From assembly GCA_043806315.1 (NCBI GenBank), contig JAZDHF010000270.1:1-14238 (forward strand): a stretch of 14,238 bases of DNA, in the 5' to 3' direction. The notes under the pieces were generated by a model. That model was given only the letters and a program-made list of their open reading frames with translations, had not been told where the DNA came from and made no database searches. The DNA is from SBAX01 sp043806315 (lineage in GTDB: Bacteria; Planctomycetota; Phycisphaerae; UBA1845). Shown here piece by piece: positions 1 through 6,484 of the stretch (positions within the stretch are counted from its first letter, which is position 1; every line of letters begins with the position of its first letter). A program made the position numbers and the translations under genes.

Positions 1-40
1 AGGGCCGGCCGGTGGCCCTAAAGGAAAGGAGCCCATGCTC

Positions 41-580
41 ATGCGTCTGAGTACCACGGATTCGCCGTTCCCCTGGCACAAACTCCCCGACAGCCCGGAC
101 CTCGTCGCCCTGCGTTTCCTGCTGGACCTGCTGCCCGATCAACGCGTGCTGGCCACCCTTCGGGCCTATCGCGGCAAGGGACGCAACGATTATCCGGTGC
201 ACATCCTGTGGCGGGTGCACGTGACGCGGTACCTGCTACGCCATCCGACCATGGAGGCCTGCCTGTCCGAGCTCGGCCGCAACCCCGCGCTGCGGCGTGT
301 GCTGGGCATCGAGGATGGGCAGGGTGTCCCGGAAGCCTGGAACATGAGCCGTTTCCTGGAGGTCCTCGGGCACAAGCAGCACCTCGCCCTGCTGGAGGAG
401 ATGTTCGAAACCTTGGCCCACAGGCTGGGGTCAGCGGTGGCGGACCTGGGACGGAACACGGCGGGAGACTCGGCGACCTTCTCCGACCGGGCGGCGCGGA
501 CACAATTTTATACAATACCTGGAGATTTGCAGCGCAAAATCGGTTTTGGCGGGGTTGCCCATCGCCCGCCCAACGCATAA
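41..580 (+). pseudogene. Truncated DUF772-type transposase (N-terminal part)
   Basis: The first ~150 residues look like the N-terminal DUF772 domain found in IS5/IS1182-like transposases: a helical stretch with HPTMEACLSELGRNPALRRVLG followed by VPEAWNMSRFLEVLG, a typical motif order for that domain. An ATG at 35 is also in frame, but AAGGAG at 26-31 sits 9 bases before the ATG at 41 and only 3 before the other, so 41 is the better start. Recognisable transposase sequence stops near residue 150 (about base 490), where a DDE catalytic domain of some 250 residues should follow. The last 30 codons are unrelated read-through to the stop at 578-580. It is therefore a dead remnant, probably cut by a later rearrangement. 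The exact IS family is not resolved. Confidence 0.7.
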
Positions 581-663
581 GCTACCGGCATGTTTCCTCC
601 GGCGGTTGTAGGCGGGGCCTCCGTCGGCGGCGTACCTGCGGTTCCCGTCAGGAGTGATTCCTC

Positions 664-2577
664 ATGTTCCGGCACCCCATTTGGCAAAACTGGAAACGAA
701 CTGCGATGGCTGTGTTGATGTCAGTGCCTTCGATCGCCCTGGCGGCGGGAGAAGAGAAGGAGAAGAAGGTCCTCGAACGAAGCGACATCGAGAAAAAGCA
801 CACCTGGGCGACGGAAGGCATTTTCCCCGACGACAAGGCGTGGGAGGCCGAGTACGCGGCCGTTGAGAAGAAAGTGCCGGAGATGGCGGCATTCAAGGGC
901 ACGCTCATGAACGGCCCGGACCAACTACTCAAGGTACTCAAGGCCAAGGACGAGACCGACGCGCGCATTGAGAAAGTATCCGTCTACACTTCGCTGATTG
1001 CCGACCAGGATACGCGCGTGGGCGCCGCCCAGGCGATGAAGGCCCGCGCCCAGACCCTGGCGGTCAACTACAGCCAGGCGACATCCTGGTTCCAGCCCGA
1101 ACTCACGGCCATTCCCTTTGAGAAACTCGACTCCTGGATGCGCGAGAAATCCGACTTGGGATCGTATCGCCAGTATTTTGACAACCTGCTCCGTCGGAAG
1201 AAATACATCCTTTCGCCGCGGGAGGAAGAGCTTTTGGCGATGGCGGGCGAGGTGACCAGCACGCCGGATAACGCCTACAATCTCCTCAAGAACGCCGATC
1301 TGAAGTTCCCCTCCATAAAGGACGCGGACGGCAAGATGGCGGAGCTTTCAGACTCAGCTTTCTACATCATGCTGGATTCGGCCGACCGGCGCGTGCGCAA
1401 GGAAGCCTATGAGGGCATCGTCGGGGCCTATGCCGCTCATCGCAACACTGCTGCTGCGCTTCTCAACGGCGCCGTCCAGGCTCATATTTTCAATATGAAG
1501 GCTCGTAGCTATCCGAGCTGTCTGGCCGCGTCGCTGGACGGAGGAAATATCCCCATCGAGGTTTATAACAACCTCATCAAGACGGTGAATGAAAACCTTC
1601 CACTCCTCCACCGCTACGCAGACCTGCGAAAACGCGTGCTGGCGCTTCAGGATGGGACCCACGACTACGATCTGTACTGCCCGCTGATCGCCGGGCAGGC
1701 ACCGGAATATAGTTATGAAAAGGGAGTAGACACGATTACGACCGCCCTTAAGCCGTTGGGCGACGACTACTTGTCGGCCATGAAGAAGGGCTTCGAGTCG
1801 CGTTGGGTGGACGTTTATCCGACCAAGGGCAAACGCAGCGGGGCGTATTCCAGCGGGACGTTCCTGACCCAGCCCTATATCCTGCTGAACTTCCACGGAG
1901 CCTACAGCGACGTTTCCACATTGGCCCACGAGATGGGTCACTCAATGCACTCCTTACTCTCGCGCAAGAACCAGCCGTACGTATACAGCGACTACGACAT
2001 CTTCTGCGCCGAAGTGGCCTCCACCTGCAACGAGATCCTGCTCCAAAACTACATATTGGCGAACACGACAGACCCCAAGCAGAAGCTCTACTTGCTGAGC
2101 GAGTTCCTGGAGAGCATGCGCGGCACGATATTCCGCCAGACGATGTTCAGCGAATTCGAGCAGCGCATCCACGAAATGGCGGAGAAGGGCGAACCGTTAA
2201 CGGCCGACTCTCTCGGTGTCGCGTATGGCGCGATCATGAAGAAGTACTACGGGTCGTCATATAAGCACGACGCACTGACCGATAACTACTGGGCGAGGAT
2301 TCCGCATTTCTACTACAACTTTTACGTTTACAAGTATGCCACCAGCTATTGCGCCGCCTCAAACATTGCCTCCCGAATAGGAAAGGGCGAGCAGGGGGCC
2401 CGCGACGCATACCTGGGCTTCCTCAAGAGCGGAAGCAGCAAGTACCCCATCGACCTGCTGAAGGCGGCTCGCGTAGACATGACCTCGCCGGAACCGATTC
2501 GGGACGGTATGAAGCTGTTTAAGGACCTCCTCGATCAAACGGAAGCGGTAATGAAGGAACTGGGAATGCTGCAATAG
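664..2577 (+). CDS. pepF: Exported M3-family oligoendopeptidase F
   Basis: Zinc metallopeptidase that cleaves short peptides. The 637-residue product carries HEMGH at residues 422-426, giving two zinc-binding His and the catalytic Glu, and a Glu at 450 in AEVAST that fits the third zinc ligand of M3 peptidases. The C-terminal IPHFYYNFYVYKYATSY block is typical of PepF. Length is slightly above the usual ~600 because of an N-terminal extension that reads as a signal peptide: KR near residue 11, a hydrophobic run, then a likely signal peptidase I site in ALA-AGEE around residues 25-27. Most PepF proteins are cytoplasmic, so this one probably acts in the periplasm, recycling or degrading peptides. 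The ATG at 664 follows AGGAG at 650-654 with 9 bases between. It is probably monocistronic, with a palindromic terminator downstream. Family assignment is very secure; location is inferred. Confidence 0.95.
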   Translation: MFRHPIWQNWKRTAMAVLMSVPSIALAAGEEKEKKVLERSDIEKKHTWATEGIFPDDKAWEAEYAAVEKKVPEMAAFKGTLMNGPDQLLKVLKAKDETDARIEKVSVYTSLIADQDTRVGAAQAMKARAQTLAVNYSQATSWFQPELTAIPFEKLDSWMREKSDLGSYRQYFDNLLRRKKYILSPREEELLAMAGEVTSTPDNAYNLLKNADLKFPSIKDADGKMAELSDSAFYIMLDSADRRVRKEAYEGIVGAYAAHRNTAAALLNGAVQAHIFNMKARSYPSCLAASLDGGNIPIEVYNNLIKTVNENLPLLHRYADLRKRVLALQDGTHDYDLYCPLIAGQAPEYSYEKGVDTITTALKPLGDDYLSAMKKGFESRWVDVYPTKGKRSGAYSSGTFLTQPYILLNFHGAYSDVSTLAHEMGHSMHSLLSRKNQPYVYSDYDIFCAEVASTCNEILLQNYILANTTDPKQKLYLLSEFLESMRGTIFRQTMFSEFEQRIHEMAEKGEPLTADSLGVAYGAIMKKYYGSSYKHDALTDNYWARIPHFYYNFYVYKYATSYCAASNIASRIGKGEQGARDAYLGFLKSGSSKYPIDLLKAARVDMTSPEPIRDGMKLFKDLLDQTEAVMKELGMLQ

Positions 2578-2624
2578 CCCTTCAGGCTGATGCGGAGCTT
2601 GGCGAAGGACTAACCGTGAAATCA

Positions 2625-2672
2625 GAATGGCGAATGCCTCCCCGCGGGGACGGCATTCGCCATTCCGTTTTC
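2625..2672 (+). terminator. Long-stem terminator after pepF
   Basis: GAATGGCGAATGCC (2625-2638) pairs perfectly with GGCATTCGCCATTC (2652-2665). The 13-base loop itself contains the palindrome CCCCGCGGGG, so nearly the whole segment can fold. A short T-run (CGTTTTCC) follows. It lies 48 bases after the pepF stop. The T-tract is modest, so it could instead be a palindromic repeat used as a terminator. Confidence 0.6.
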
Positions 2673-2737
2673 CTGTCACCCCGTTCGAAAACGCCCGTGC
2701 GTATTAAGAACGCCACGCGGGCTCTTCTCAAAGAGAC

Positions 2738-3055
2738 ATGGATGTGGCCACGCGTCGCGGACGACGAACGCCGACCGGTTTGGCTCCCGAAGAGCCCATC
2801 TGGCTTTGCTGTGCCGGCTGCGAGGCCGTCACGGGGACGTGTTGCGATCACGATCCCTTCGGCGGCTGCACGGACGGCTTGACCCGCGCGGAATGTAATT
2901 GCGGGCGATGCGAGTGGACCGAAGTCGCCTTGTGTGACGACGTGGAATGCCCGCGGGACTCCATCCCAACCGTCGGCGCCTGGGGACTCGCGATTCTGTC
3001 GCTTCTGCTCATGACCGGCGCGAAGGTCCGCTTCGGAAGGTTGCAGCAAACGTAG
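2738..3055 (+). pseudogene. Cys-rich protein remnant with C-terminal IPTL-CTERM sorting signal
   Basis: The 105-residue ORF ends with SIPTVGAWGLAILSLLLM (75-92) followed by a basic tail with K96, R98 and R101. This is the IPTL-CTERM layout: IPT plus WG, one membrane helix, then positive residues, recognised by exosortase-type processing at the cell envelope. Residues 24-71 hold eleven cysteines in CC, CxxC and CxC spacings, like the Cys-rich modules that precede this tail in planctomycete secreted proteins. Such proteins normally have a signal peptide and hundreds of residues. Here there is neither: an in-frame TAA at 2705-2707 closes the frame upstream, and the ATG at 2738 has only a weak, badly spaced AAAGAG before it. 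I read it as the surviving 3' end of a larger gene. A short expressed protein is less likely but possible. Its stop codon overlaps the left end of the 3052-3119 repeat. Confidence 0.65.
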
Positions 3056-3119
3056 GGTCCGCTGTGCGGACCTTTTTCCCAACGATTGACGTGGGAACGG
3101 TCCGCGGAGCGGACCCTAC
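3052..3119. repeat. Paired-hairpin repeat (element A), also a likely terminator
   Basis: The left arm 3052-3072 and right arm 3099-3119 are inverted copies differing only in the hairpin loop. Each arm folds alone: GGTCCGC-TGT-GCGGACC on the left and GGTCCGC-GGA-GCGGACC on the right. The whole 68 bases can also fold as one long hairpin. The left hairpin is followed directly by TTTTT (3073-3077), a good intrinsic terminator for plus-strand transcription. It sits between the 3' ends of the converging 2738-3055 and 3126-3527 genes. The layout is that of a REPIN-like doublet. Confidence 0.75.
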
Positions 3120-3125
3120 ATAGTT

Positions 3126-3527
3126 TCACGGCCGCGGCGGGTCGTCATCTTCCTCGTCATCGTCGTCGAGTTTCCACCGATCAGCCTCTTCCACGTCGTC
3201 GATCTCCCGTTCCATGTGTTTGAACATCTTCTCCTGGAGTGGGGCGAAGCGGCGGTACATGTCCAGGGTGGCTTGGTGCGAGTGGGCGATCACGTTGAGC
3301 TGAATGAGCTGCCACTTGAGCAGGCACTCCGGCTCCTTGATGGTCGAGAACGGGTCGCAGGTGAGGTGGGGCGACCCGTCGGGGGCCTGGCGGTAAAACT
3401 CACAGTCCTGACAGCGCAGCACGGCTGGGGCGCCTCCTCGGTCGGTGATCGGCCCGCCGGGTGGCGTGGCCGACCCCGCGACGCCATGCCGGCGCCCGGT
3501 TGGGCCGGGCTTTGGCACGCCGCCCAC
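3126..3527 (-). CDS. Small conserved four-cysteine protein, function unknown
   Basis: 133-residue product. The start is GTG (read at 3527-3525), supported by CGGAGG on the minus strand at 3541-3536 with 8 bases of spacing. An N-terminal Gly/Pro-rich stretch of about 35 residues precedes the core RCQDCEFYR...LTCDPF...PECLLKWQLIQLN, with Cys at 39, 42, 57 and 68. The CxxC-Cx-Cx spacing could bind zinc or another metal. A helical region (76-118) and an extremely acidic tail (DDDDEEDDD, 121-129) follow. No signal peptide or membrane segment is seen, so it is probably cytoplasmic. From memory, similar proteins recur in planctomycete genomes without a known function. It is oriented away from the polysaccharide cluster and is not part of that operon. 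Confidence 0.75.
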   Translation of the reverse strand: MGGVPKPGPTGRRHGVAGSATPPGGPITDRGGAPAVLRCQDCEFYRQAPDGSPHLTCDPFSTIKEPECLLKWQLIQLNVIAHSHQATLDMYRRFAPLQEKMFKHMEREIDDVEEADRWKLDDDDEEDDDPPRP

Positions 3528-3599
3528 CGATCGAACCTCCGTATCCTACGGGCGACCCGACCCCGTCGCCAGCCTTACGCCGGCCCGGCCTCGTGGTAG

Positions 3600-3719
3600 T
3601 TTCGGTAAGCTGCATTTTTTCGCAAAATTTCTCTTGCGGTTTGGCCCGATATGTGAGAAGTTGAAGTTCTGAAACTTGATCCACTTACCGACCCGTCCCC
3701 CCATGGGTCGGTTCCCCCA
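3600..3719 (+). other. Gene-free leader or small-RNA candidate before the polysaccharide cluster
   Basis: This stretch is clearly AT-richer than its surroundings at about 3610-3680, with T-runs and A-runs, and contains no convincing ORF. A stem CCGACCC/GGGTCGG brackets a C-rich loop at about 3687-3711, immediately before the strong terminator at 3720-3751. No plus-strand gene ends here, so the terminator must stop either a small RNA or the leader of the downstream operon. It may also hold the minus-strand promoter of the 3126-3527 gene. I could not identify a reliable promoter hexamer pair on either strand. Confidence 0.3.
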
Positions 3720-3751
3720 AGGCCCGGTCCACCCCACCGGGCCTCTTTTTT
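3720..3751 (+). terminator. Strong intrinsic terminator or attenuator
   Basis: AGGCCCGGT (3720-3728) pairs perfectly with ACCGGGCCT (3736-3744) around a 7-base loop, followed by C and six T. It lies 52 bases before the first candidate start of the PaaK-like gene, with no gene on this strand upstream that needs terminating. That position suggests attenuation or the end of a small RNA. Confidence 0.85.
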
Positions 3752-3803
3752 CCGTACGCGCGGAACGCTACCAACCTGGGAGGAACCCACCGCCGATAAC
3801 TAC

Positions 3804-5324
3804 GTGACGGGGAGCCTGCGGAAGGAGCGGGAAAAACCTGCGCGCTGCGGCGCCTCGTTGGCTGTGCGGGAGTTGACCTCGGTGTTGCCGATCGTCGCCG
3901 GGCGAGTGATCTATCCGCTTCACGAACGGCTGCTGCGCCGGCCGACGTTCGCCTTTGCGCGCGAACTGGAACGTTCGCAATGGCTGTCCCCCAACGACAT
4001 CCGGGCGCTCCAAAGGCGTAAACTTCGCGCTCTGCTGCGCCACGCCCGTGACAACGTCCCCTTCTACCGACGACGGTTTGACGACGCGGGGATCGACCGC
4101 GATGGCGACGATCCTCTTGAAATCCTTCGGCGACTCCCCCTGCTCGACAAGACGGAAATCCGCGCCTCCCTCGGTGACATGCTATGGCATCAGGCGCCGG
4201 GAGGACTCTTCCAAACAAGCACCGGCGGCTCGACCGGCGAGCCGTTGATCCTCTATGTCGATCGGCGACGGCAGGCCTGTGACCAGGCCGCCCGAATCCG
4301 CAGCCATCGTTGGTTCGGCGCCCGCCCCGGCGACCGCGAGCTTTACCTGTGGGGCTCGCCGATCGAGAAGCAGCGATCCGAGGGCGTCAAGCGCCTCCGC
4401 GATGCGCTGTTCAACCAACGCTTGCTCGACGCCTTCAATATGTCCCCAGAGCGGATGGACGCTTACCTGGACGAATGGGACCGTTTCCAGCCCGTTTCTC
4501 TCTTTGGTTATCCGAGCAGCATTGTCCTGTTGGTGGATCATGCCCGATCGCGCGGCCGCCGACTCGACACCCGCTGCCTGCGGGCCGTCTTTGTCACCGG
4601 CGAGGTGTGCTGTCCGCGGGATCGGGAGAAGATCGCCGCCTACTTTGAGGTCCCCGTCGCCGACGGATACGGGAGCCGCGACGCCGGCTTCATCGCCCAC
4701 GAATGCCCCGAAGGCCGCCTTCACGTCACCGCGGAGAACGTGCTCGTCGAGATCGTTGACGACCATCGACCGGTAGCGTCGGGGGGTCAGACGAGCCGAC
4801 CGAGGGTAAGACGACGCGACCAAGACGGGAGCGTCCGGGAGGGTCCGTGCGGGGAGATCGTGATCACTCATCTCGACGCCTACGCCATGCCCCTGATCCG
4901 CTACCGCACCGGCGACATGGGGCGTTTACTGCCCGGTCGGTGCTCCTGCGGGCGGGGATTGCCGCTCATGGACGTCGTCCAAGGCCGGACGACCGATTTT
5001 CTGTACCTCCCCGACGGTAACACCCGCCACGCTCTGTCGATCATCTATCCGCTCCGCGAGACGCCCGGCGTCAGCCGCTTCCGCGTCGTTCAGCACGACG
5101 ACTACTCGGTCGTCATCGAGGTCGTGTGCGACGACCGGATCGCGCGGGTCACGCCGGAAGCCGTCGCACGCCGCGTGCGCCCCGTCATCGGCGAGCATGT
5201 GCCTCTCGATGTCCGCCTTGTCGAGCGCATCGACCCGATGGCCTCAGGCAAACATCGCTACGTTATCTCCCACGCCCGGCCCGCGATACGTGGGGGTCAA
5301 CAGCAGGAGAACGTTCGTGCTTAG
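3804..5324 (+). CDS. PaaK/CapK-like adenylate-forming enzyme
   Basis: Member of the phenylacetate-CoA ligase-like group (PaaK, coenzyme F390 synthetase, CapK), which activates a carboxylic acid as an acyl-adenylate. CapK-type members sit in polysaccharide clusters. Visible motifs, counted from 3804: the AMP-binding loop TSTGGSTGEP at 138-147, DGYGSRDAGFIAHECPEG from 287, and YRTGD at 367-371, ahead of the small C-terminal domain ending near KHRYVISHAR. Two starts are possible. GTG at 3804 has GGAGG 20 bases upstream, which is too far. GTG at 3882 has GGGAG at 3868-3872 with 9 bases of spacing and fits the family N-terminus better. Residues about 328-346 (QTSRPRVRRRDQDGSVRE) look like an insertion relative to the usual D..G.PV..G..GEIV pattern. 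First gene of the cluster; its stop overlaps the next start. Substrate unknown. Confidence 0.88.
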   Translation: MTGSLRKEREKPARCGASLAVRELTSVLPIVAGRVIYPLHERLLRRPTFAFARELERSQWLSPNDIRALQRRKLRALLRHARDNVPFYRRRFDDAGIDRDGDDPLEILRRLPLLDKTEIRASLGDMLWHQAPGGLFQTSTGGSTGEPLILYVDRRRQACDQAARIRSHRWFGARPGDRELYLWGSPIEKQRSEGVKRLRDALFNQRLLDAFNMSPERMDAYLDEWDRFQPVSLFGYPSSIVLLVDHARSRGRRLDTRCLRAVFVTGEVCCPRDREKIAAYFEVPVADGYGSRDAGFIAHECPEGRLHVTAENVLVEIVDDHRPVASGGQTSRPRVRRRDQDGSVREGPCGEIVITHLDAYAMPLIRYRTGDMGRLLPGRCSCGRGLPLMDVVQGRTTDFLYLPDGNTRHALSIIYPLRETPGVSRFRVVQHDDYSVVIEVVCDDRIARVTPEAVARRVRPVIGEHVPLDVRLVERIDPMASGKHRYVISHARPAIRGGQQQENVRA

Positions 5325-6480
5325 CGCCCCGGCGGGAACGTCCGCACTCGCAGACCGCGATGCAGCGTCACCCCTTGTGGGTGACGCCGATACGGCGTTT
5401 GCGCCGCCCACAAGGGGCGGCGCTACGTTGAGTCCGTGCACCGAGTGCCGCATCGTGGCACTTTCGTCCGAGCCTCGCGCCTATTGGGATCGCTACGTTC
5501 TCGACCATCCCGAGGGGACGCTGTTTCATACCCTGGGCTGGCGCGACGCAGTGGCGGCGACCTTCGCCCATGAGGAGCTTTACGTCCTGGCGACGCGCGG
5601 GGGTCGCATCGTCGGCGTTCTACCGATGTTTCAAGTCAACAGCCGGTTCGGCGGGCGGATGCTGGTCAGCGTACCCTACGGCGTCGGCGGCGGAATCCTG
5701 GCCGACGACGACGAGGTCGTCGCCGCTCTCTTCGCCCACGCTCGCCGCGTTGCGGAAGAGCGCGATTGCCGCGTGATCGACCTGCGCAGCGAACGAGCGA
5801 TGGTCCCGGACCTGCCGATCATCGGCCGCTACGTCGGCTTCAGCCGAGAGCTGCCGGATCGACCGGGGGATGTACTCGGTTGGCTCCCCCGCAAAGCCCG
5901 GGCTGCGGCGCGAAACGCTCGCAGCAAGTACGGATTGACCGTTTCCTTCGGTGACAAGCACCTGGAGGAGGTCTGGCGTCTTTACTCGATCAGCATGAGG
6001 CGCCTGGCGTCGCTGACCTATCCGCCCAAGTTTTTCGAGCGGCTCGTTGCCGCCACGCCTGACCGACACTGGACGTGCGTGGTCCGGTGGCGGGGTCGGA
6101 CGGTCGCGGGGCTCCTCACTTTCCTCTTCCGCGATCGGGTGATGCCTTACTTCATCGGCGCCACGGACGACGCGAAGCGCTGCAGCGCCGCCAACTTTAT
6201 CTACCTCGTGACGACGGAGCGCGCGGTGGAGGAGGGATACCGCATCTTCGACTTCGGCCGATCGCGGCGTGACAACACCGGCAGTTACGACTTCAAGCGG
6301 TTCCACGGTTTCGAGCCGCGGCCGCTGGGTTATCAATGCTACACACGACCGGGCTACGCACCGCCGAACCTTACGCCCACAAATCCGGCCCTTTCAGTCG
6401 CCCGGCGCATCTGGCCTCACCTGCCACTCCGGCTGACGCAAGTGGTCGGCTCGCGCCTGGCCAAGCACATTCCCGGATAG
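5317..6480 (+). CDS. FemAB-like acyltransferase, XrtA-system type
   Basis: GNAT-fold FemAB/FemX relative. The conserved body starts near residue 47 (ALSSEPRAYWDRYV, then HPEGTLFHTLGWRDAV), continues with PYGVGGGILAD, and ends in the signature DFGRSRRDNTGSYDFKRFHGFEP (from 312). That C-terminal pattern is typical of FemAB proteins associated with XrtA/PEP-CTERM exosortase loci. A role in attaching amino acids or acyl groups to envelope sugars is inferred. Soluble, 387 residues. GTG at 5317 is chosen because AGGAG at 5305-5309 lies 7 bases upstream. This start overlaps the stop of the PaaK-like gene by 8 bases, implying translational coupling. Residues 16-37 are encoded entirely by a 66-base palindromic element (5362-5427), lie before the conserved domain and keep the frame. 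Later starts without that tail are TTG at 5428 or GTG at 5455, both with weak ribosome binding sites. Confidence 0.85.
   Translation: MLSAPAGTSALADRDAASPLVGDADTAFAPPTRGGATLSPCTECRIVALSSEPRAYWDRYVLDHPEGTLFHTLGWRDAVAATFAHEELYVLATRGGRIVGVLPMFQVNSRFGGRMLVSVPYGVGGGILADDDEVVAALFAHARRVAEERDCRVIDLRSERAMVPDLPIIGRYVGFSRELPDRPGDVLGWLPRKARAAARNARSKYGLTVSFGDKHLEEVWRLYSISMRRLASLTYPPKFFERLVAATPDRHWTCVVRWRGRTVAGLLTFLFRDRVMPYFIGATDDAKRCSAANFIYLVTTERAVEEGYRIFDFGRSRRDNTGSYDFKRFHGFEPRPLGYQCYTRPGYAPPNLTPTNPALSVARRIWPHLPLRLTQVVGSRLAKHIPG
5362..5427. repeat. Paired-hairpin repeat (element B) inside a coding region
   Basis: Two perfect 9-bp hairpins facing each other: GCGTCACCC/GGGTGACGC (5365-5373 with 5379-5387) and GCGCCGCCC/GGGCGGCGC (5401-5409 with 5415-5423). 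Read in the same orientation, the two hairpins share AGCG.C.CCC and GTGGG, and differ by paired T-to-C and A-to-G changes on both sides of the stem, so pairing is kept. Length is 66 bases, exactly 22 codons, in phase with the FemAB-like frame. The hairpin at 7866-7888 is a third copy of the unit. Confidence 0.8.
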
Positions 6481-6484
6481 TCCC

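Noticed and set aside
1..19. Hairpin AGGGCC/GGCCCT at the window start
   Set aside because: Only 6 bp with no T-run and cut by the window edge; cannot be told apart from chance or an IS end.
509..516. Possible -10 box (TATACAAT) before pepF
   Set aside because: There is no acceptable -35 hexamer at 16-18 bases upstream, so I do not call a promoter.
1354..1941. Minus-strand open frame inside pepF
   Set aside because: Antisense to a conserved part of a secure gene, with no ribosome binding site or recognised domain.
5197..5316. Upstream extension of the FemAB-like frame inside the PaaK-like gene
   Set aside because: Overlaps a conserved part of the other gene, and a well-placed Shine-Dalgarno supports the start at 5317.
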